DNA of 54,665 nt, from the NCBI RefSeq assembly GCF_013031245.1, contig NZ_WPZL01000026.1, positions 1-54,665 of the forward strand. Direction: 5' to 3'. Origin of the DNA: Ruegeria lacuscaerulensis (GTDB lineage Bacteria > Pseudomonadota > Alphaproteobacteria > Rhodobacterales > Rhodobacteraceae). Below the pieces are notes generated by a model that did not search any database, was not told where the DNA came from, and worked only from the letters and a program-made list of their open reading frames with translations. Position 1 is the first letter of the stretch; every line of letters begins with the position of its first letter. A program made the position numbers and the translations under genes. Below are positions 7,351 through 16,710 of this stretch, one piece after another.

Positions 7351-8193
7351 ATGGCACTCAAGTCGTACAAGCCGACGACGCCGGGCCAGCGCGGGCTGGT
7401 GCTGATCGACCGTTCGGAGCTTTGGAAAGGACGTCCGGTCAAGTCTCTCACTGAGGGTTTGACCAAATCGGGCGGCCGGAACAACACCGGACGGATCACT
7501 TCACGCCGCCGCGGCGGTGGCGCAAAGCGTCTCTACCGGATCGTTGACTTCAAACGGAATAAATTTGATGTCGCGGCAACCGTCGAGCGGATCGAATATG
7601 ACCCGAACCGGACCGCATTCATCGCACTGGTAAAATACGAAGACGGCGAGCAGGCATATATCCTGGCTCCGCAGCGTCTGGCTGTTGGTGACAAAGTCGT
7701 GGCATCCGCCAAGGCTGACATCAAGCCGGGCAACGCAATGCCGTTCTCGGGCATGCCAATCGGTACTATCGTCCACAACATCGAGATGAAGCCTGGCAAA
7801 GGCGGTCAGATCGCACGTGCGGCCGGTACTTACGCTCAGTTCGTTGGTCGCGATGGCGGCTACGCTCAGATCCGTCTGAGCTCGGGCGAGCTGCGCATGG
7901 TCCGTCAGGAATGCATGGCCACCGTTGGTGCCGTGTCCAACCCCGACAACTCGAACCAGAACCTCGGTAAAGCCGGCCGTATGCGCCACAAAGGCGTTCG
8001 TCCGTCGGTTCGTGGTGTTGCAATGAACCCGATCGATCACCCGCACGGTGGTGGTGAAGGTCGTACCTCGGGTGGCCGTACGCCGGTTACTCCGTGGGGT
8101 AAGGACACCAAGGGTAAGCGTACCCGCAACAAGAACAAAGCGTCCCAGAAGCTGATCATCCGCTCGCGGCACGCCAAGAAGAAGGGACGTTAA
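7351..8193 (+). CDS. rplB: 50S ribosomal protein L2
   Basis: 280-residue L2, needed for subunit joining and the peptidyl transferase centre. [15 protein letters not shown] at the start, [22 protein letters not shown] near residue 55 and the C-terminal [14 protein letters not shown] around residues 227-240, with the universally conserved histidine, identify it. The ATG at 7351 has a weak purine-rich site; the in-frame extension upstream is not L2-like. It begins the second ribosomal block, separated from rplW by nearly 2.9 kb of accessory DNA, although the two are normally adjacent. Confidence 0.98.
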   Translation: MALKSYKPTTPGQRGLVLIDRSELWKGRPVKSLTEGLTKSGGRNNTGRITSRRRGGGAKRLYRIVDFKRNKFDVAATVERIEYDPNRTAFIALVKYEDGEQAYILAPQRLAVGDKVVASAKADIKPGNAMPFSGMPIGTIVHNIEMKPGKGGQIARAAGTYAQFVGRDGGYAQIRLSSGELRMVRQECMATVGAVSNPDNSNQNLGKAGRMRHKGVRPSVRGVAMNPIDHPHGGGEGRTSGGRTPVTPWGKDTKGKRTRNKNKASQKLIIRSRHAKKKGR

Positions 8194-8196
8194 TCT

Positions 8197-8475
8197 ATGT
8201 CTCGCTCTGTTTGGAAGGGTCCTTTCGTCGATGCTTACGTGCTGAAAAAAGCCGAAGCAGCGCGCGAGTCGGGCCGCAACGAAGTCATCAAGATCTGGTC
8301 GCGTCGTTCCACCATTCTGCCCCAGTTCGTGGGTCTGACCTTTGGTGTGTACAACGGCCATAAGCATATCCCCGTCAACGTCTCGGAAGACATGATCGGT
8401 CAGAAGTTCGGTGAATACTCGCCGACCCGTACCTATTATGGCCACGCCGCAGACAAAAAAGCGAAGCGGAAGTAA
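8197..8475 (+). CDS. rpsS: 30S ribosomal protein S19
   Basis: 92 residues, the standard length; it contacts S13 and the A-site tRNA region of the 30S head. [11 protein letters not shown] at the N-terminus, [24 protein letters not shown] in the middle and the LGEFSPTR-like segment [20 protein letters not shown] at the end are diagnostic. It starts three bases after the rplB stop. Confidence 0.98.
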   Translation: MSRSVWKGPFVDAYVLKKAEAARESGRNEVIKIWSRRSTILPQFVGLTFGVYNGHKHIPVNVSEDMIGQKFGEYSPTRTYYGHAADKKAKRK

Positions 8476-8478
8476 GTC

Positions 8479-8859
8479 ATGGGCAAGGAAAAGAACCCCC
8501 GCCGCGTGGCTGAAAACGAAGCAATGGCGAAAACCCGCATGCTTCGCACCAGCCCGCAGAAACTGAACCTGGTTGCGCAAATGATCCGCGGCAAGAAAGT
8601 CGAGAAGGCTCTGACCGACCTGACTTTCTCGAACAAGCGTGTCGCGCAGGACGTCAAGAAGTGCCTGCAGTCCGCAATCGCCAACGCCGAGAACAACCAC
8701 AACCTGGACGTCGACGAGCTGATCGTCGCCGAAGCATGGGTTGGCAAAAACCTGGTCATGAAGCGCGGTCGCCCGCGTGCCCGTGGTCGGTTCGGCAAGA
8801 TCATGAAGCCGTTCTCGGAGATCACCATCAAGGTGCGTCAAGTTGAGGAGCAAGCCTAA
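8479..8859 (+). CDS. rplV: 50S ribosomal protein L22
   Basis: 126-residue L22, whose beta hairpin lines the exit tunnel. [24 protein letters not shown] (residues about 22-45) and the C-terminal hairpin with [15 protein letters not shown] are typical. It begins three bases after the rpsS stop, and its stop codon overlaps the rpsC ATG (TAATG). Confidence 0.98.
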   Translation: MGKEKNPRRVAENEAMAKTRMLRTSPQKLNLVAQMIRGKKVEKALTDLTFSNKRVAQDVKKCLQSAIANAENNHNLDVDELIVAEAWVGKNLVMKRGRPRARGRFGKIMKPFSEITIKVRQVEEQA

Positions 8860-9569
8860 TGGGTCATAAAGTAAATCCGATCGGCATGCGCCTGCAGGTC
8901 AACCGCACCTGGGACAGCCGCTGGTACGCCGACACCAAGGACTACGGTGATCTTCTGCTGGAAGACCTCAAGATCCGTGAGTTCATCAACAAAGAGTGCA
9001 AGCAGGCCGGTGTTGCCCGTGTGATCATCGAACGTCCGCACAAGAAGTGCCGCGTGACGATCCACACTGCACGTCCCGGTGTCATCATCGGCAAGAAAGG
9101 TGCAGACATCGAAGTTCTGCGCAAAAAGCTTGCTCGAATGACCGACAGCGAACTGCACCTGAACATCGTCGAAGTGCGCAAGCCCGAGCTTGACGCGCAG
9201 CTGGTTGCCGAGTCCATCGCTCAGCAGCTGGAACGTCGTGTTTCGTTCCGTCGCGCAATGAAGCGCTCGGTTCAGAACGCCATGCGCATGGGCGCCCTGG
9301 GTATCCGGGTGAACGTCGCTGGCCGTCTGGGCGGCGCCGAAATCGCACGGACCGAGTGGTATCGCGAAGGCCGCGTGCCTCTGCACACCCTGCGTGCCGA
9401 CATCGATTACGCACATGCCGAAGCGATGACCCCCTACGGGATCATCGGGATCAAGGTCTGGATCTTCAAAGGTGAGATCATGGAGCACGATCCGCAGGCA
9501 CGTGACCGTAAAGCACAGGAACTCCAGGACGGCCCTGCACCTCGTGGTGCTGGTGGCGGTCGTCGCTAA
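8859..9569 (+). CDS. rpsC: 30S ribosomal protein S3
   Basis: 236-residue S3 at the mRNA entry channel. It shows the N-terminal [12 protein letters not shown], a type II KH domain with the G-x-x-G loop [11 protein letters not shown] (residues about 72-82), and the C-terminal domain with [30 protein letters not shown]. The tail ends in a short Gly/Arg stretch. Confidence 0.98.
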   Translation: MGHKVNPIGMRLQVNRTWDSRWYADTKDYGDLLLEDLKIREFINKECKQAGVARVIIERPHKKCRVTIHTARPGVIIGKKGADIEVLRKKLARMTDSELHLNIVEVRKPELDAQLVAESIAQQLERRVSFRRAMKRSVQNAMRMGALGIRVNVAGRLGGAEIARTEWYREGRVPLHTLRADIDYAHAEAMTPYGIIGIKVWIFKGEIMEHDPQARDRKAQELQDGPAPRGAGGGRR

Positions 9570-9581
9570 GGAGGGAAAGAT

Positions 9582-9995
9582 ATGCTTCAACCAAAGCGTA
9601 CTAAATTCCGCAAGATGCACAAAGGCCGGATCAAGGGCGAAGCCAAGGGCGGCTCTGATCTGAACTTTGGCACCTACGGCCTGAAAGCTCTTGAGCCTGA
9701 GCGTGTAACCGCGCGCCAGATCGAAGCTGCACGTCGTGCCATGACGCGTCACATGAAGCGTCAGGGTCGTGTCTGGATCCGCATCTTCCCCGACACTCCG
9801 GTCACTGCAAAGCCGATCGAAGTTCGTATGGGTAAAGGTAAGGGTTCGGTCGACCGCTGGGCATGTAAAGTCAAGCCTGGCCGCGTGATGTTCGAGATCG
9901 ATGGCGTCAATGACGACATCGCCCGCGAGGCCCTGCGCCTGGCCGCGATGAAGCTGCCGATCAAGACCCGCGTCGTGGTCCGCGAAGACTGGTAA
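9582..9995 (+). CDS. rplP: 50S ribosomal protein L16
   Basis: 137-residue L16, which organises the A-site region of the 50S subunit. [16 protein letters not shown] at the start and [25 protein letters not shown] in the second half identify it. It ends the second block and is followed after about 25 bases by a terminator, whereas its usual neighbour rpmC is 2.2 kb further on. Confidence 0.98.
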   Translation: MLQPKRTKFRKMHKGRIKGEAKGGSDLNFGTYGLKALEPERVTARQIEAARRAMTRHMKRQGRVWIRIFPDTPVTAKPIEVRMGKGKGSVDRWACKVKPGRVMFEIDGVNDDIAREALRLAAMKLPIKTRVVVREDW

Positions 9996-10019
9996 GCCTG
10001 TCTTTGACAAATTTAGAAA

Positions 10020-10046
10020 ACCTCGCCTATCCGGCGGGGTTTTTTG
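10020..10046 (+). terminator. Rho-independent terminator after rplP
   Basis: Stem ACCTCGCC / GGCGGGGT (one G-U pair) with a short loop, followed by six T. It ends the rplB-rplP block. Confidence 0.9.
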
Positions 10047-10120
10047 TTTTCTGACAAGATGCGTTACTCTTCACCCTGTCGCACATTTCAGCGAGCGATT
10101 TCAAAACAGGGAGTTTCCAA

Positions 10121-10522
10121 ATGGTTTCCAAATCAGAGATTGAATCGATTGACGAAAGCTTCTTCTCCGCACTGAATGCGATGTTCGAAGGTGATATAGG
10201 GCCGATGGAGGCGCTTTGGTCTCACGCGGATGACGTCATATACATGGGGCCGTCCTCAAGTTTGTTTCACGTTGGGTGGAAAGTCACGGATCAGGATTGG
10301 GTTGCGCAGGGGCAGGCGCATCTGGGCGGTTCGATCAAGGTTCTCAAAAGGCATATCTTCGTGGCGGATAGCCTCGCCACCGTGCACCATTTCTCCGAGG
10401 TAACGGGGCAGGGTGATGGTTCAAGTATTCGGATGCGCGGCACTAACATTTATCGTAACGAGGATGGCGTCTGGAAACTGATTGTGCATCACTCTGATCC
10501 GCTTCCCTATATTGATCTGTGA
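10121..10522 (+). CDS. NTF2-like (SnoaL/DUF4440-type) protein
   Basis: 133-residue single-domain protein of the nuclear transport factor 2 superfamily. Recognisable features are IDESFFSALNAMFEGDIGPMEALWSHADDVIYMGP at the N-terminus (helical, then the D-D-V strand) and the C-terminal R-M-R-G-T-N-I-Y-R-N-E-D-G-V-W-K-L-I-V-H-H-S-D, the usual ending of the fold. The G-x-W-K-L-I-V-H-H-S motif resembles ketosteroid-isomerase-like stress proteins. No enzyme activity can be assigned. A CAGGGAG site lies about 8 bases before the ATG. The next gene is a TIGR02466 protein in the same direction. Confidence 0.85.
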   Translation: MVSKSEIESIDESFFSALNAMFEGDIGPMEALWSHADDVIYMGPSSSLFHVGWKVTDQDWVAQGQAHLGGSIKVLKRHIFVADSLATVHHFSEVTGQGDGSSIRMRGTNIYRNEDGVWKLIVHHSDPLPYIDL

Positions 10523-10599
10523 ATACGGGTATCGCGTCGACAAAGGCGCGAACCGTTTCGGCTATCGCACCTTGCTGCCAATTGGGGTAAGGGACGCCT

Positions 10600-11220
10600 A
10601 TGGCACAGATTGAATCACTCTTCGTTACCCGTCTTTATCGCGCAGCTTTGTCCGAGTTTGATCCCAAGATCGACCAGGAAGAGCTGGAAAGTTCCTGCCT
10701 TGTCATCGCCGAAGATGATGAGGCCGGGCAGCAATGGTGTGAAGAGAACGGCTATCCCGGCTACACCAGCTATGCCTCGCTGACTGATCTGCCGTGGCGG
10801 TTCCCGATCTTTGCCGATCTGGTCACGGCGCTGGACAGCCACGTGGCGGCCTTTGCCAAGGATCTGGAGTTCGATCTGGGTGAGGGCGAGCTGAAGCTCG
10901 AGGACCTGTGGATCAACATCCTGCCCGAAGGCGGCATGCACTCCAGCCACCTGCACCCGCACAGCGTGATTTCGGGCACCACCTATGTCTCGATGCCTGA
11001 AGGCGCAAGTGCTCTGAAACTGGAAGACCCTCGTTCAGGCCGCATGATGGCCGCACCGACGCGGCTTAAGGGCGGGCGGCGGGATTTGCAGCCGTTCATC
11101 TACATGAAGCCTCAGGTAGGCGATGTTCTGCTGTGGGAAAGCTGGCTGCGCCATGAGGTGCCGATGAACATGGCCGAGGAAGAGCGGATTTCAGTGAGTT
11201 TTAATTATAAGTGGGATTAG
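10600..11220 (+). CDS. TIGR02466-family putative 2OG-Fe(II) oxygenase
   Basis: 206-residue protein with a double-stranded beta-helix layout. Likely metal ligands are in the segment SSHLHPHS (H117, H119, H121), with a distal histidine in WLRHEV near residue 184 and an arginine in RISVSFNY near residue 196 that would bind 2-oxoglutarate. These match the TIGR02466 family, generally annotated as putative 2-oxoglutarate/Fe(II) oxygenases with unknown substrate. It follows the NTF2-like gene by 77 bases. Opposite-facing to the next gene, without a clear terminator between. Confidence 0.85.
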   Translation: MAQIESLFVTRLYRAALSEFDPKIDQEELESSCLVIAEDDEAGQQWCEENGYPGYTSYASLTDLPWRFPIFADLVTALDSHVAAFAKDLEFDLGEGELKLEDLWINILPEGGMHSSHLHPHSVISGTTYVSMPEGASALKLEDPRSGRMMAAPTRLKGGRRDLQPFIYMKPQVGDVLLWESWLRHEVPMNMAEEERISVSFNYKWD

Positions 11221-11306
11221 AGTAGAAGGTCTCCGAAAATCTCAGAAAACTAGTGGAAATTTATTTGAGAGGTTAGGACGGCTAGCCTCAACGATTTTTC
11301 GTTTAA

Positions 11307-11966
11307 TCAATTCGACACAATTGTACAAACTATTTTAACGTATCCGAAACCGCAAACTCCACCTGCTTCCGTGGCAATTCGAGAGCCGGTGTAGGATTCA
11401 ACACTGGAAGCAAGATCCCGGCAAACCTCGTCTGCAAAAGTTTGATTTTGGTTTGACCCAGAATTGGCCCTGAACCACCGGCAGTCGCGATGATACTCAA
11501 TTTCGCCAGGGAGGCTACCATATAACTGACGGCAAGCTCCCAAGCTTTCCCCGATACATCCATAAACTACTTTTTCCTCCCGAACCGCTGTGGAGTACGC
11601 CACGTCCGGTTTAACGGGACTTTTCTGGATCACTGCTGGCGCCGTTGAGCCCTCATTTTGTGTTTCATTTCGACGTTCGCTGTGATTAGCAGACTCAACA
11701 CCCACTCCGATACTTCTTGGAGCTGAAAAATCCGTGTCATCGATTGGCCACAATGGATAGAATGCCGCCAACGATAAAACAAAAAATAGTGGTCCGAAAA
11801 CGCGTAGGCGTCGGGTTGCGTCTGGTTTAAGCTCGGGGATTTTGTAACTGGCGATTTCGGCGCCCCCAAACCATGGAGCGAGCGCGAAACTCAACGTAAC
11901 AATGACAAATATTATGCCCACCGCTTCCGGAAACCCGGCAATTGAATATGTACTGGCGTGTTCCAT
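11307..11966 (-). CDS. Unknown protein with two N-terminal membrane segments
   Basis: 219 residues, not recognised. Hydrophobic segments at about residues 15-33 (VGIIFVIVTLSFALAPWF) and 56-72 (GPLFFVLSLAAFYPLWP) suggest an inner-membrane hairpin, followed by a low-complexity linker and a C-terminal soluble part with five or six cysteines (GCIGESLGACRQLY, RDCRWF, VCRDLA, VCGFGY, IVCTIV), which may form disulfides in the periplasm. AT-rich relative to its neighbours, and it is read against the ribosomal genes on either side, so it is a probable acquisition. It ends facing the TIGR02466 gene. Start at 11966 is the first ATG; no good ribosome binding site. Confidence 0.6.
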   Translation of the reverse strand: MEHASTYSIAGFPEAVGIIFVIVTLSFALAPWFGGAEIASYKIPELKPDATRRLRVFGPLFFVLSLAAFYPLWPIDDTDFSAPRSIGVGVESANHSERRNETQNEGSTAPAVIQKSPVKPDVAYSTAVREEKVVYGCIGESLGACRQLYGSLPGEIEYHRDCRWFRANSGSNQNQTFADEVCRDLASSVESYTGSRIATEAGGVCGFGYVKIVCTIVSN

Positions 11967-12071
11967 AGAATCGATTGTAGGATTTTTTGTTCGATTTAAT
12001 CTACCTGTCTTATTAATTTGCTTTAAAACTGATGATCGGCATATCGCAGAACGGCTGCTTGAAACTTTCCC

Positions 12072-12099
12072 TTGTCACCCACCCCCCAAACCCTTATAC
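12072..12099 (+). promoter_or_regulatory. Candidate sigma70 promoter of the rpmC-rpmD block
   Basis: TTGTCA (12072-12077) and TTATAC (12094-12099) with a 16-base spacer consisting only of A and C. It lies between the divergently read membrane-protein gene and rpmC. Confidence 0.55.
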
Positions 12100-12114
12100 G
12101 GCGGCATCCTGCGT

Positions 12115-12135
12115 TCCCCCGGCTGAGTCGGGGGA
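12115..12135 (+). promoter_or_regulatory. Leader hairpin upstream of rpmC
   Basis: Stem TCCCCCG / CGGGGGA around a seven-base loop, 15 bases past the candidate -10 element. There is no T-run. It belongs to the set of hairpins found in ribosomal leaders in this window. Confidence 0.5.
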
Positions 12136-12218
12136 TTCGTATGTCTATCATTCATCCACCAGGTCCAAGGTGACCCGTGTACGGGGCCTTCTGGTGTTTT
12201 GAGCAAAGGAAAAAGGCG

Positions 12219-12425
12219 ATGAACGCCCAAGAACTGCGTGACAAGACCCCGGACCAGCTCCGCGAGGAACTGGCCAACCTGAAGAAAGAAAGCTTTAACC
12301 TGCGCTTTCAACAGGCCACCGGTCAGCTGGAAAGCACCGCCGGCATCAAAGCGGCCCGCCGCAATGCTGCCCGCGTTAAAACCATTCTGAACGAAAAGGC
12401 CGCTGCTGCGGCATCCGAGGAGTAA
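12219..12425 (+). CDS. rpmC: 50S ribosomal protein L29
   Basis: 68-residue two-helix protein at the exit tunnel rim next to L23. [37 protein letters not shown] is the L29 signature. The ATG at 12219 has AAAGGAAAAAGG just upstream and fits the family; a longer frame exists but is not conserved. An Ala/Glu tail ends the protein. It starts the third ribosomal block. Confidence 0.97.
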   Translation: MNAQELRDKTPDQLREELANLKKESFNLRFQQATGQLESTAGIKAARRNAARVKTILNEKAAAAASEE

Positions 12426-12429
12426 TCAG

Positions 12430-12660
12430 ATGCCCAAGCGTATCCTGTCCGGAATCGTAACCAGCGACGCCAACGAGCAGACCGTGACCGTTTCGGTTGA
12501 ACGCCGCTTCAAGCACCCGCTGCTGCACAAAACCGTTCGTAAGTCCAAGAAATACCGGGCTCATGACGAAAAGAACGCCTTCAAGGTCGGCGACACCGTA
12601 CGCATCATCGAATGCGCGCCGAAATCGAAGACGAAACGTTGGGAAGTTCTGGAAGCGTAA
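12430..12660 (+). CDS. rpsQ: 30S ribosomal protein S17
   Basis: 76-residue OB-fold protein binding 16S rRNA early in assembly. [47 protein letters not shown] contains the RRFKHPLY/L-x-K signature. It begins four bases after the rpmC stop. Confidence 0.97.
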   Translation: MPKRILSGIVTSDANEQTVTVSVERRFKHPLLHKTVRKSKKYRAHDEKNAFKVGDTVRIIECAPKSKTKRWEVLEA

Positions 12661-12735
12661 GCTTCCGGGATTTTTCATTTGTCGAAACCCTGGGGGATCT
12701 AACCAGACCAGCCCCCACAGGTCGGGAGAAACCAC

Positions 12736-13104
12736 ATGATCCAGATGCAGACCAATCTGGATGTCGCTGACAACTCCGGCGCTCGCCGAGTTCAGTGCAT
12801 CAAGGTCCTGGGTGGTTCCAAGCGTAAATACGCCTCCGTCGGCGACATCATTGTCGTCTCGGTGAAGGAAGCCATCCCGCGCGGCCGCGTGAAGAAAGGT
12901 GACGTCCGCAAGGCCGTCGTCGTACGCACCGCCAAGGAAGTCCGTCGCGAAGACGGCACCGCGATCCGTTTCGATCGCAATGCCGCCGTCATCCTGAACA
13001 ACAACAACGAGCCCGTAGGTACCCGTATCTTTGGCCCGGTTGTTCGTGAACTGCGCGGCAAGAACTTCATGAAAATCATCTCGCTGGCTCCGGAGGTGCT
13101 GTAA
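12736..13104 (+). CDS. rplN: 50S ribosomal protein L14
   Basis: 122 residues, standard length; interacts with L19 and the 30S subunit, and is the silencing-factor (RsfS) binding site. [37 protein letters not shown] and [29 protein letters not shown] are diagnostic. A 75-base spacer precedes it, longer than the other gaps in this block, with a GGGAGAAACC site before the ATG. Confidence 0.98.
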   Translation: MIQMQTNLDVADNSGARRVQCIKVLGGSKRKYASVGDIIVVSVKEAIPRGRVKKGDVRKAVVVRTAKEVRREDGTAIRFDRNAAVILNNNNEPVGTRIFGPVVRELRGKNFMKIISLAPEVL

Positions 13105-13106
13105 TC

Positions 13107-13418
13107 ATGGCTGCTAAACTCCGCAAAGGCGACAAGGTCGTCGTGCTGGCCGGCAAGGACAAGGGCAAAGAGGGAACCATCACCTCGGTTGACCCGAAAG
13201 CCGGTAAAGCTGTTGTCGACGGCATCAACATCGCCATCCGCCACACCCGCCAGACCCAGAACAGCCAGGGTGGTCGCCTGCCTCAGGCAAACCCGATCGA
13301 ACTGTCGAACCTGGCTCTGCTGGACAAGAACGGCAAAGCAACCCGCGTTGGCTTCCGCATGGAAGGTGACAAGAAAGTGCGCTTCGCCAAGACCACGGGG
13401 GACGTGATCGATGCTTGA
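13107..13418 (+). CDS. rplX: 50S ribosomal protein L24
   Basis: 103-residue KOW-domain protein that initiates 50S assembly. [21 protein letters not shown] (residues about 5-25) is the KOW motif. The C-terminus overlaps rplE by eight bases, so the two are coupled. Confidence 0.97.
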   Translation: MAAKLRKGDKVVVLAGKDKGKEGTITSVDPKAGKAVVDGINIAIRHTRQTQNSQGGRLPQANPIELSNLALLDKNGKATRVGFRMEGDKKVRFAKTTGDVIDA

Positions 13419-13971
13419 TAACGCAACCTACACCCCGCGTCTGAAAGCTCAGTACGCTGAAACCATCCGTGCCGCTCTGAAAGAAGAGTTCGGCTACAAG
13501 AACGACATGCAGCTGCCCAAGCTGGAAAAAATCGTTCTGAATATCGGTTGTGGTGCTGAAGCGGTCAAAGACTCGAAGAAAGCGAAAGCTGCCGTCGAGG
13601 ATCTGACTGCGATTGCCGGCCAGAAGGCCGTTGCAACCAAGGCGAAAAAGTCGATCGCGGGTTTCCGCGTCCGTGAAGAAATGCCGCTGGGTGCAAAAGT
13701 GACCCTGCGCGGTGACCGGATGTACGAATTCCTGGACCGTCTGATCACCATCGCGATGCCGCGCGTTCGTGACTTCCGCGGTGTGAAGCCGTCTTTCGAT
13801 GGTCGTGGCAACTTTGCCATGGGCATGAAAGAGCACATCGTGTTCCCGGAAATCGACTTCGACAAGGTCGACGAGGTCTGGGGCATGGACATCGTAATTG
13901 CCACCACAGCGAAAACCGACGCTGAAGCAAAGGCACTGTTGAAAGCTTTCAACATGCCGTTCAACGCGTAA
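13411..13971 (+). CDS. rplE: 50S ribosomal protein L5
   Basis: 186-residue L5, which binds 5S rRNA and contacts P-site t[65 protein letters not shown] and [29 protein letters not shown] are typical. The ATG lies inside the rplX C-terminal codons. Confidence 0.98.
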   Translation: MLDNATYTPRLKAQYAETIRAALKEEFGYKNDMQLPKLEKIVLNIGCGAEAVKDSKKAKAAVEDLTAIAGQKAVATKAKKSIAGFRVREEMPLGAKVTLRGDRMYEFLDRLITIAMPRVRDFRGVKPSFDGRGNFAMGMKEHIVFPEIDFDKVDEVWGMDIVIATTAKTDAEAKALLKAFNMPFNA

Positions 13972-13990
13972 GCGCCGGGAGGATTGAGAC

Positions 13991-14296
13991 ATGGCTAAAA
14001 AAGCAATGATCGAACGCGAGAAGAAGCGCGAGCGCCTGGTGGCCAAATATGCCGCAAAGCGTGCCGAGCTGAAAGAAATCGCGAATGACGAGAGCAAGCC
14101 GATGGAAGAGCGTTTCAAGGCGCGTCTGAAACTGGCGAAACTGCCGCGCAACAGCTCGGCTACCCGTCTTCACAACCGCTGTCAGCTGACCGGTCGTCCC
14201 CACGCTTACTACCGTAAGTTGAAGGTCAGCCGTATCGCGCTGCGCGAGCTGGGTTCTGCTGGTCAGATCCCCGGCATGGTGAAATCGAGCTGGTAA
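13991..14296 (+). CDS. rpsN: 30S ribosomal protein S14 (zinc-free form)
   Basis: 101 residues, the long C-minus form: only one cysteine remains and the two C-x2-C pairs of the zinc form are missing. [65 protein letters not shown] gives the assignment. GGGAGGATTGAGAC provides the ribosome binding site. The gap to rplE is 19 bases. Confidence 0.97.
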   Translation: MAKKAMIEREKKRERLVAKYAAKRAELKEIANDESKPMEERFKARLKLAKLPRNSSATRLHNRCQLTGRPHAYYRKLKVSRIALRELGSAGQIPGMVKSSW

Positions 14297-14309
14297 GGGA
14301 GACATAGAT

Positions 14310-14702
14310 ATGAACGATCCTATCGGCGATATGCTCACCCGCATCCGCAACGCGCAAATGCGCGGCAAGTCCACCGTTTCCACCCCGGCTTCCAAGCTGC
14401 GCGGTTGGGTTCTGGACGTGCTGGCGGACGAAGGTTACATCCGTGGCTATGAAAAGACGACCGGTGAAAACGGTCATCCGGCCATCGAAATCAGCCTGAA
14501 ATACTACGAAGGCACCCCTGTCATTCGTGAACTGAAGCGGGTCTCGAAACCCGGTCGTCGCGTGTACATGGGCGTCAATGACATCCCGCAGGTCCGTCAG
14601 GGTCTGGGCGTGTCGATTGTCAGCACTCCGAAAGGTGTGATGTCGGACCAGAACGCACGCTCCAACAATGTTGGCGGCGAAGTGCTCTGCACCGTCTTCT
14701 AA
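14310..14702 (+). CDS. rpsH: 30S ribosomal protein S8
   Basis: 130-residue S8, a central-domain assembly protein; in E. coli it is the autogenous repressor of the spc operon. [28 protein letters not shown] and the C-terminal [31 protein letters not shown] are diagnostic. Whether S8 regulation via the rplE leader region exists here cannot be seen. Confidence 0.98.
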   Translation: MNDPIGDMLTRIRNAQMRGKSTVSTPASKLRGWVLDVLADEGYIRGYEKTTGENGHPAIEISLKYYEGTPVIRELKRVSKPGRRVYMGVNDIPQVRQGLGVSIVSTPKGVMSDQNARSNNVGGEVLCTVF

Positions 14703-14713
14703 GGAGGTCTGCA

Positions 14714-15247
14714 ATGTCTCGTATTGGTAAAAAACCGGTCGAGCTGCCCAGCGGCGTTACCGCCTCTGTGTCCGGCCAGACCATCGAAGTCAAAGGTCCG
14801 AAAGGCACCCGCAGCTTCACCGCAACCGACGACGTGACGCTGTCGGTTGAAGACAACGTGGTCAAGATCGACCCCCGCGGCATGTCCAAGCGTGCGCGCC
14901 AGCAGTGGGGCATGAGCCGCACCATGGTTGCCAATCTGGTTGAAGGCGTGACCAACGGCTTCAAAAAAGAGCTGGAGATCCAAGGTGTTGGTTACCGGGC
15001 GCAGATGCAGGGCAACACCCTGAAACTGAACCTGGGTTACAGCCACGATGTTGATTTCACTGCTCCGGAAGGTGTCACCATCACCGCACCGAAGCAGACC
15101 GAGATCGTTGTGGAAGGTATCGACCAGCAGCAGGTGGGCGAAGTTGCGGCCAAAATCCGCGAATGGCGCCGTCCCGAGCCGTATAAAGGCAAGGGTATCC
15201 GCTACAAGGGCGAGTTCATCTTCCGCAAGGAAGGCAAGAAGAAGTAA
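14714..15247 (+). CDS. rplF: 50S ribosomal protein L6
   Basis: 177-residue two-domain L6 at the sarcin-ricin region. [60 protein letters not shown] and the C-terminal [26 protein letters not shown] are the signature. AAGGAGG precedes the ATG by six bases. Confidence 0.98.
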   Translation: MSRIGKKPVELPSGVTASVSGQTIEVKGPKGTRSFTATDDVTLSVEDNVVKIDPRGMSKRARQQWGMSRTMVANLVEGVTNGFKKELEIQGVGYRAQMQGNTLKLNLGYSHDVDFTAPEGVTITAPKQTEIVVEGIDQQQVGEVAAKIREWRRPEPYKGKGIRYKGEFIFRKEGKKK

Positions 15248-15258
15248 GGACGCAGACA

Positions 15259-15618
15259 ATGGCAAACAGCAAAAGAACCCTGTTTCTGAAGCGCCGCCTG
15301 CGCGTTCGGAACAAACTTCGCAAGGTCAACGCGGGTCGTCCGCGTCTGTCCGTACACCGTTCGAACAAGAACATCTCTGTTCAGCTGATCGACGACGTAC
15401 GTGGCGTGACCCTGGCCTCGGCCTCGACCCTGGAAAAAGATCTGGGTGTTGTTGGCAAGAACAACGTCGAAGCGGCCACCAAAGTGGGCGCGGCCATCGC
15501 CGAGCGTGCCAAGAAGGCAGGCGTCGAAGAGGCCTATTTCGATCGTGGCGGCTTCCTGTTCCACGGCAAAGTGAAGGCTGTCGCCGACGCTGCGCGTGAA
15601 GGTGGTCTGAAGATCTAA
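15259..15618 (+). CDS. rplR: 50S ribosomal protein L18
   Basis: 119-residue 5S rRNA-binding protein. [35 protein letters not shown] near the start and the C-terminal [34 protein letters not shown] identify it. It starts 11 bases after rplF. A 116-base gap containing a hairpin follows before rpsE. Confidence 0.98.
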   Translation: MANSKRTLFLKRRLRVRNKLRKVNAGRPRLSVHRSNKNISVQLIDDVRGVTLASASTLEKDLGVVGKNNVEAATKVGAAIAERAKKAGVEEAYFDRGGFLFHGKVKAVADAAREGGLKI

Positions 15619-15625
15619 GACCTGC

Positions 15626-15645
15626 GGGCAGCTTTGCGGCTGCCC
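15626..15645 (+). promoter_or_regulatory. Hairpin between rplR and rpsE
   Basis: Perfect seven-base stem GGGCAGC / GCTGCCC with a six-base loop, eight bases after the rplR stop. There is no T-run, so read-through to rpsE is expected; an mRNA-processing or partial attenuation role is possible. Confidence 0.45.
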
Positions 15646-15734
15646 CGATGATCCGGGGGCCTCGGCGATAGTCGGGGCTCACTTGGATTGAATAAACGGC
15701 GCCGAGAGCGCCTCTAGAGAAAAGGGATGCCAAG

Positions 15735-16304
15735 ATGGCAGAACGTGAAAACCGTCGGGGCCGTGGCCGCGACCGCGACGAAGCACCGGAATTTGCAGAT
15801 CGCCTGGTTGCGATCAACCGTGTGTCGAAGACCGTAAAAGGTGGTAAGCGCTTTGGCTTCGCCGCTCTGGTGGTTGTCGGCGATCAGAAAGGCCGCGTCG
15901 GCTTTGGCAAAGGTAAAGCGAAAGAAGTACCTGAAGCCATTCGTAAGGCGACTGAGCAAGCCAAGCGTCAGATGATCCGCGTGCAACTGCGCGAAGGTCG
16001 TACCCTGCACCACGATATCGAGGGCCGTCACGGCGCCGGTAAAGTGGTTATGCGCACCGCACCTGAAGGTACCGGTATCATCGCCGGTGGTCCGATGCGT
16101 GCCGTGTTCGAAATGCTGGGCGTCAAGGACGTTGTGTCCAAGTCGCTGGGCTCGCAGAACCCGTACAACATGATCCGCGCCACCATCAACGGCCTGCAGA
16201 AAGAGCAGAGCCCGCGTTCGGTCGCACAGCGTCGTGGCAAAAAGGTTGCTGACATCCTGCCCAAGCGGGACGAAGCACCGGCTGCTGCTGAAGCAGAAGC
16301 ATAA
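15735..16304 (+). CDS. rpsE: 30S ribosomal protein S5
   Basis: 189-residue S5, involved in decoding fidelity and mRNA helicase activity. [44 protein letters not shown] is the conserved N-terminal double-stranded RNA-binding fold, and [43 protein letters not shown] the C-terminal domain. A charged Arg-rich N-terminal extension (about 18 residues) and an Ala/Glu tail are lineage elaborations. Confidence 0.98.
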   Translation: MAERENRRGRGRDRDEAPEFADRLVAINRVSKTVKGGKRFGFAALVVVGDQKGRVGFGKGKAKEVPEAIRKATEQAKRQMIRVQLREGRTLHHDIEGRHGAGKVVMRTAPEGTGIIAGGPMRAVFEMLGVKDVVSKSLGSQNPYNMIRATINGLQKEQSPRSVAQRRGKKVADILPKRDEAPAAAEAEA

Positions 16305-16316
16305 GGAGAGCGACCC

Positions 16317-16505
16317 ATGGCAAAAACCATCGTCGTCAAGCAGGTCGGATCCCCGATCCGCCGCCCCGCCGAACAGCGCGCAACCCTGATCGGCCTGGGC
16401 CTGAACAAGATGCACAAGACCCGTGAGCTGGAAGATACTCCTTCGGTTCGCGGCATGATCAACAAGATCCCGCATCTGGTAGAGATCGTCGAAGAGCGCA
16501 GCTAA
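16317..16505 (+). CDS. rpmD: 50S ribosomal protein L30
   Basis: 62 residues, normal length. [53 protein letters not shown] is the L30 signature. A TAAGGAG site precedes the ATG. It ends the third block and is followed by a terminator; rplO, its normal neighbour, lies 2.5 kb downstream. Confidence 0.97.
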   Translation: MAKTIVVKQVGSPIRRPAEQRATLIGLGLNKMHKTRELEDTPSVRGMINKIPHLVEIVEERS

Positions 16506-16529
16506 GCGCGAGTTCTTTGAAGAATTAGG

Positions 16530-16560
16530 AACGCCCTCGACATGGTCGGGGGCGTTTTTT
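16530..16560 (+). terminator. Rho-independent terminator after rpmD
   Basis: Stem ACGCCCTCGAC / GTCGGGGGCGT (one G-U pair) with a three-base loop, followed by six T. Confidence 0.9.
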
Positions 16561-16710
16561 AGTGCTTGGAGTTTTCCGTTTGTCCGCTTCGAGCCCGATC
16601 TACTCATTTGCTTGCTCATTGGCCCACATTCAGTTTTCTTGGTGCAGCCTAGTAGTGCGACAGCAATAGGATTTGTTCGTATCGGCAAAAGCAACGAAGG
16701 GATTTTTAAT

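Noticed and set aside
7501..8853. A 450-codon open frame on the minus strand across rplB, rpsS and rplV
   Set aside because: It is a shadow of codon-biased ribosomal genes: no start signal, no recognisable domain, and full overlap with certain genes on the other strand.
8856..10010. A 384-codon minus-strand frame across rpsC and rplP
   Set aside because: Same reason: antisense shadow of highly biased r-protein genes, low-complexity product.
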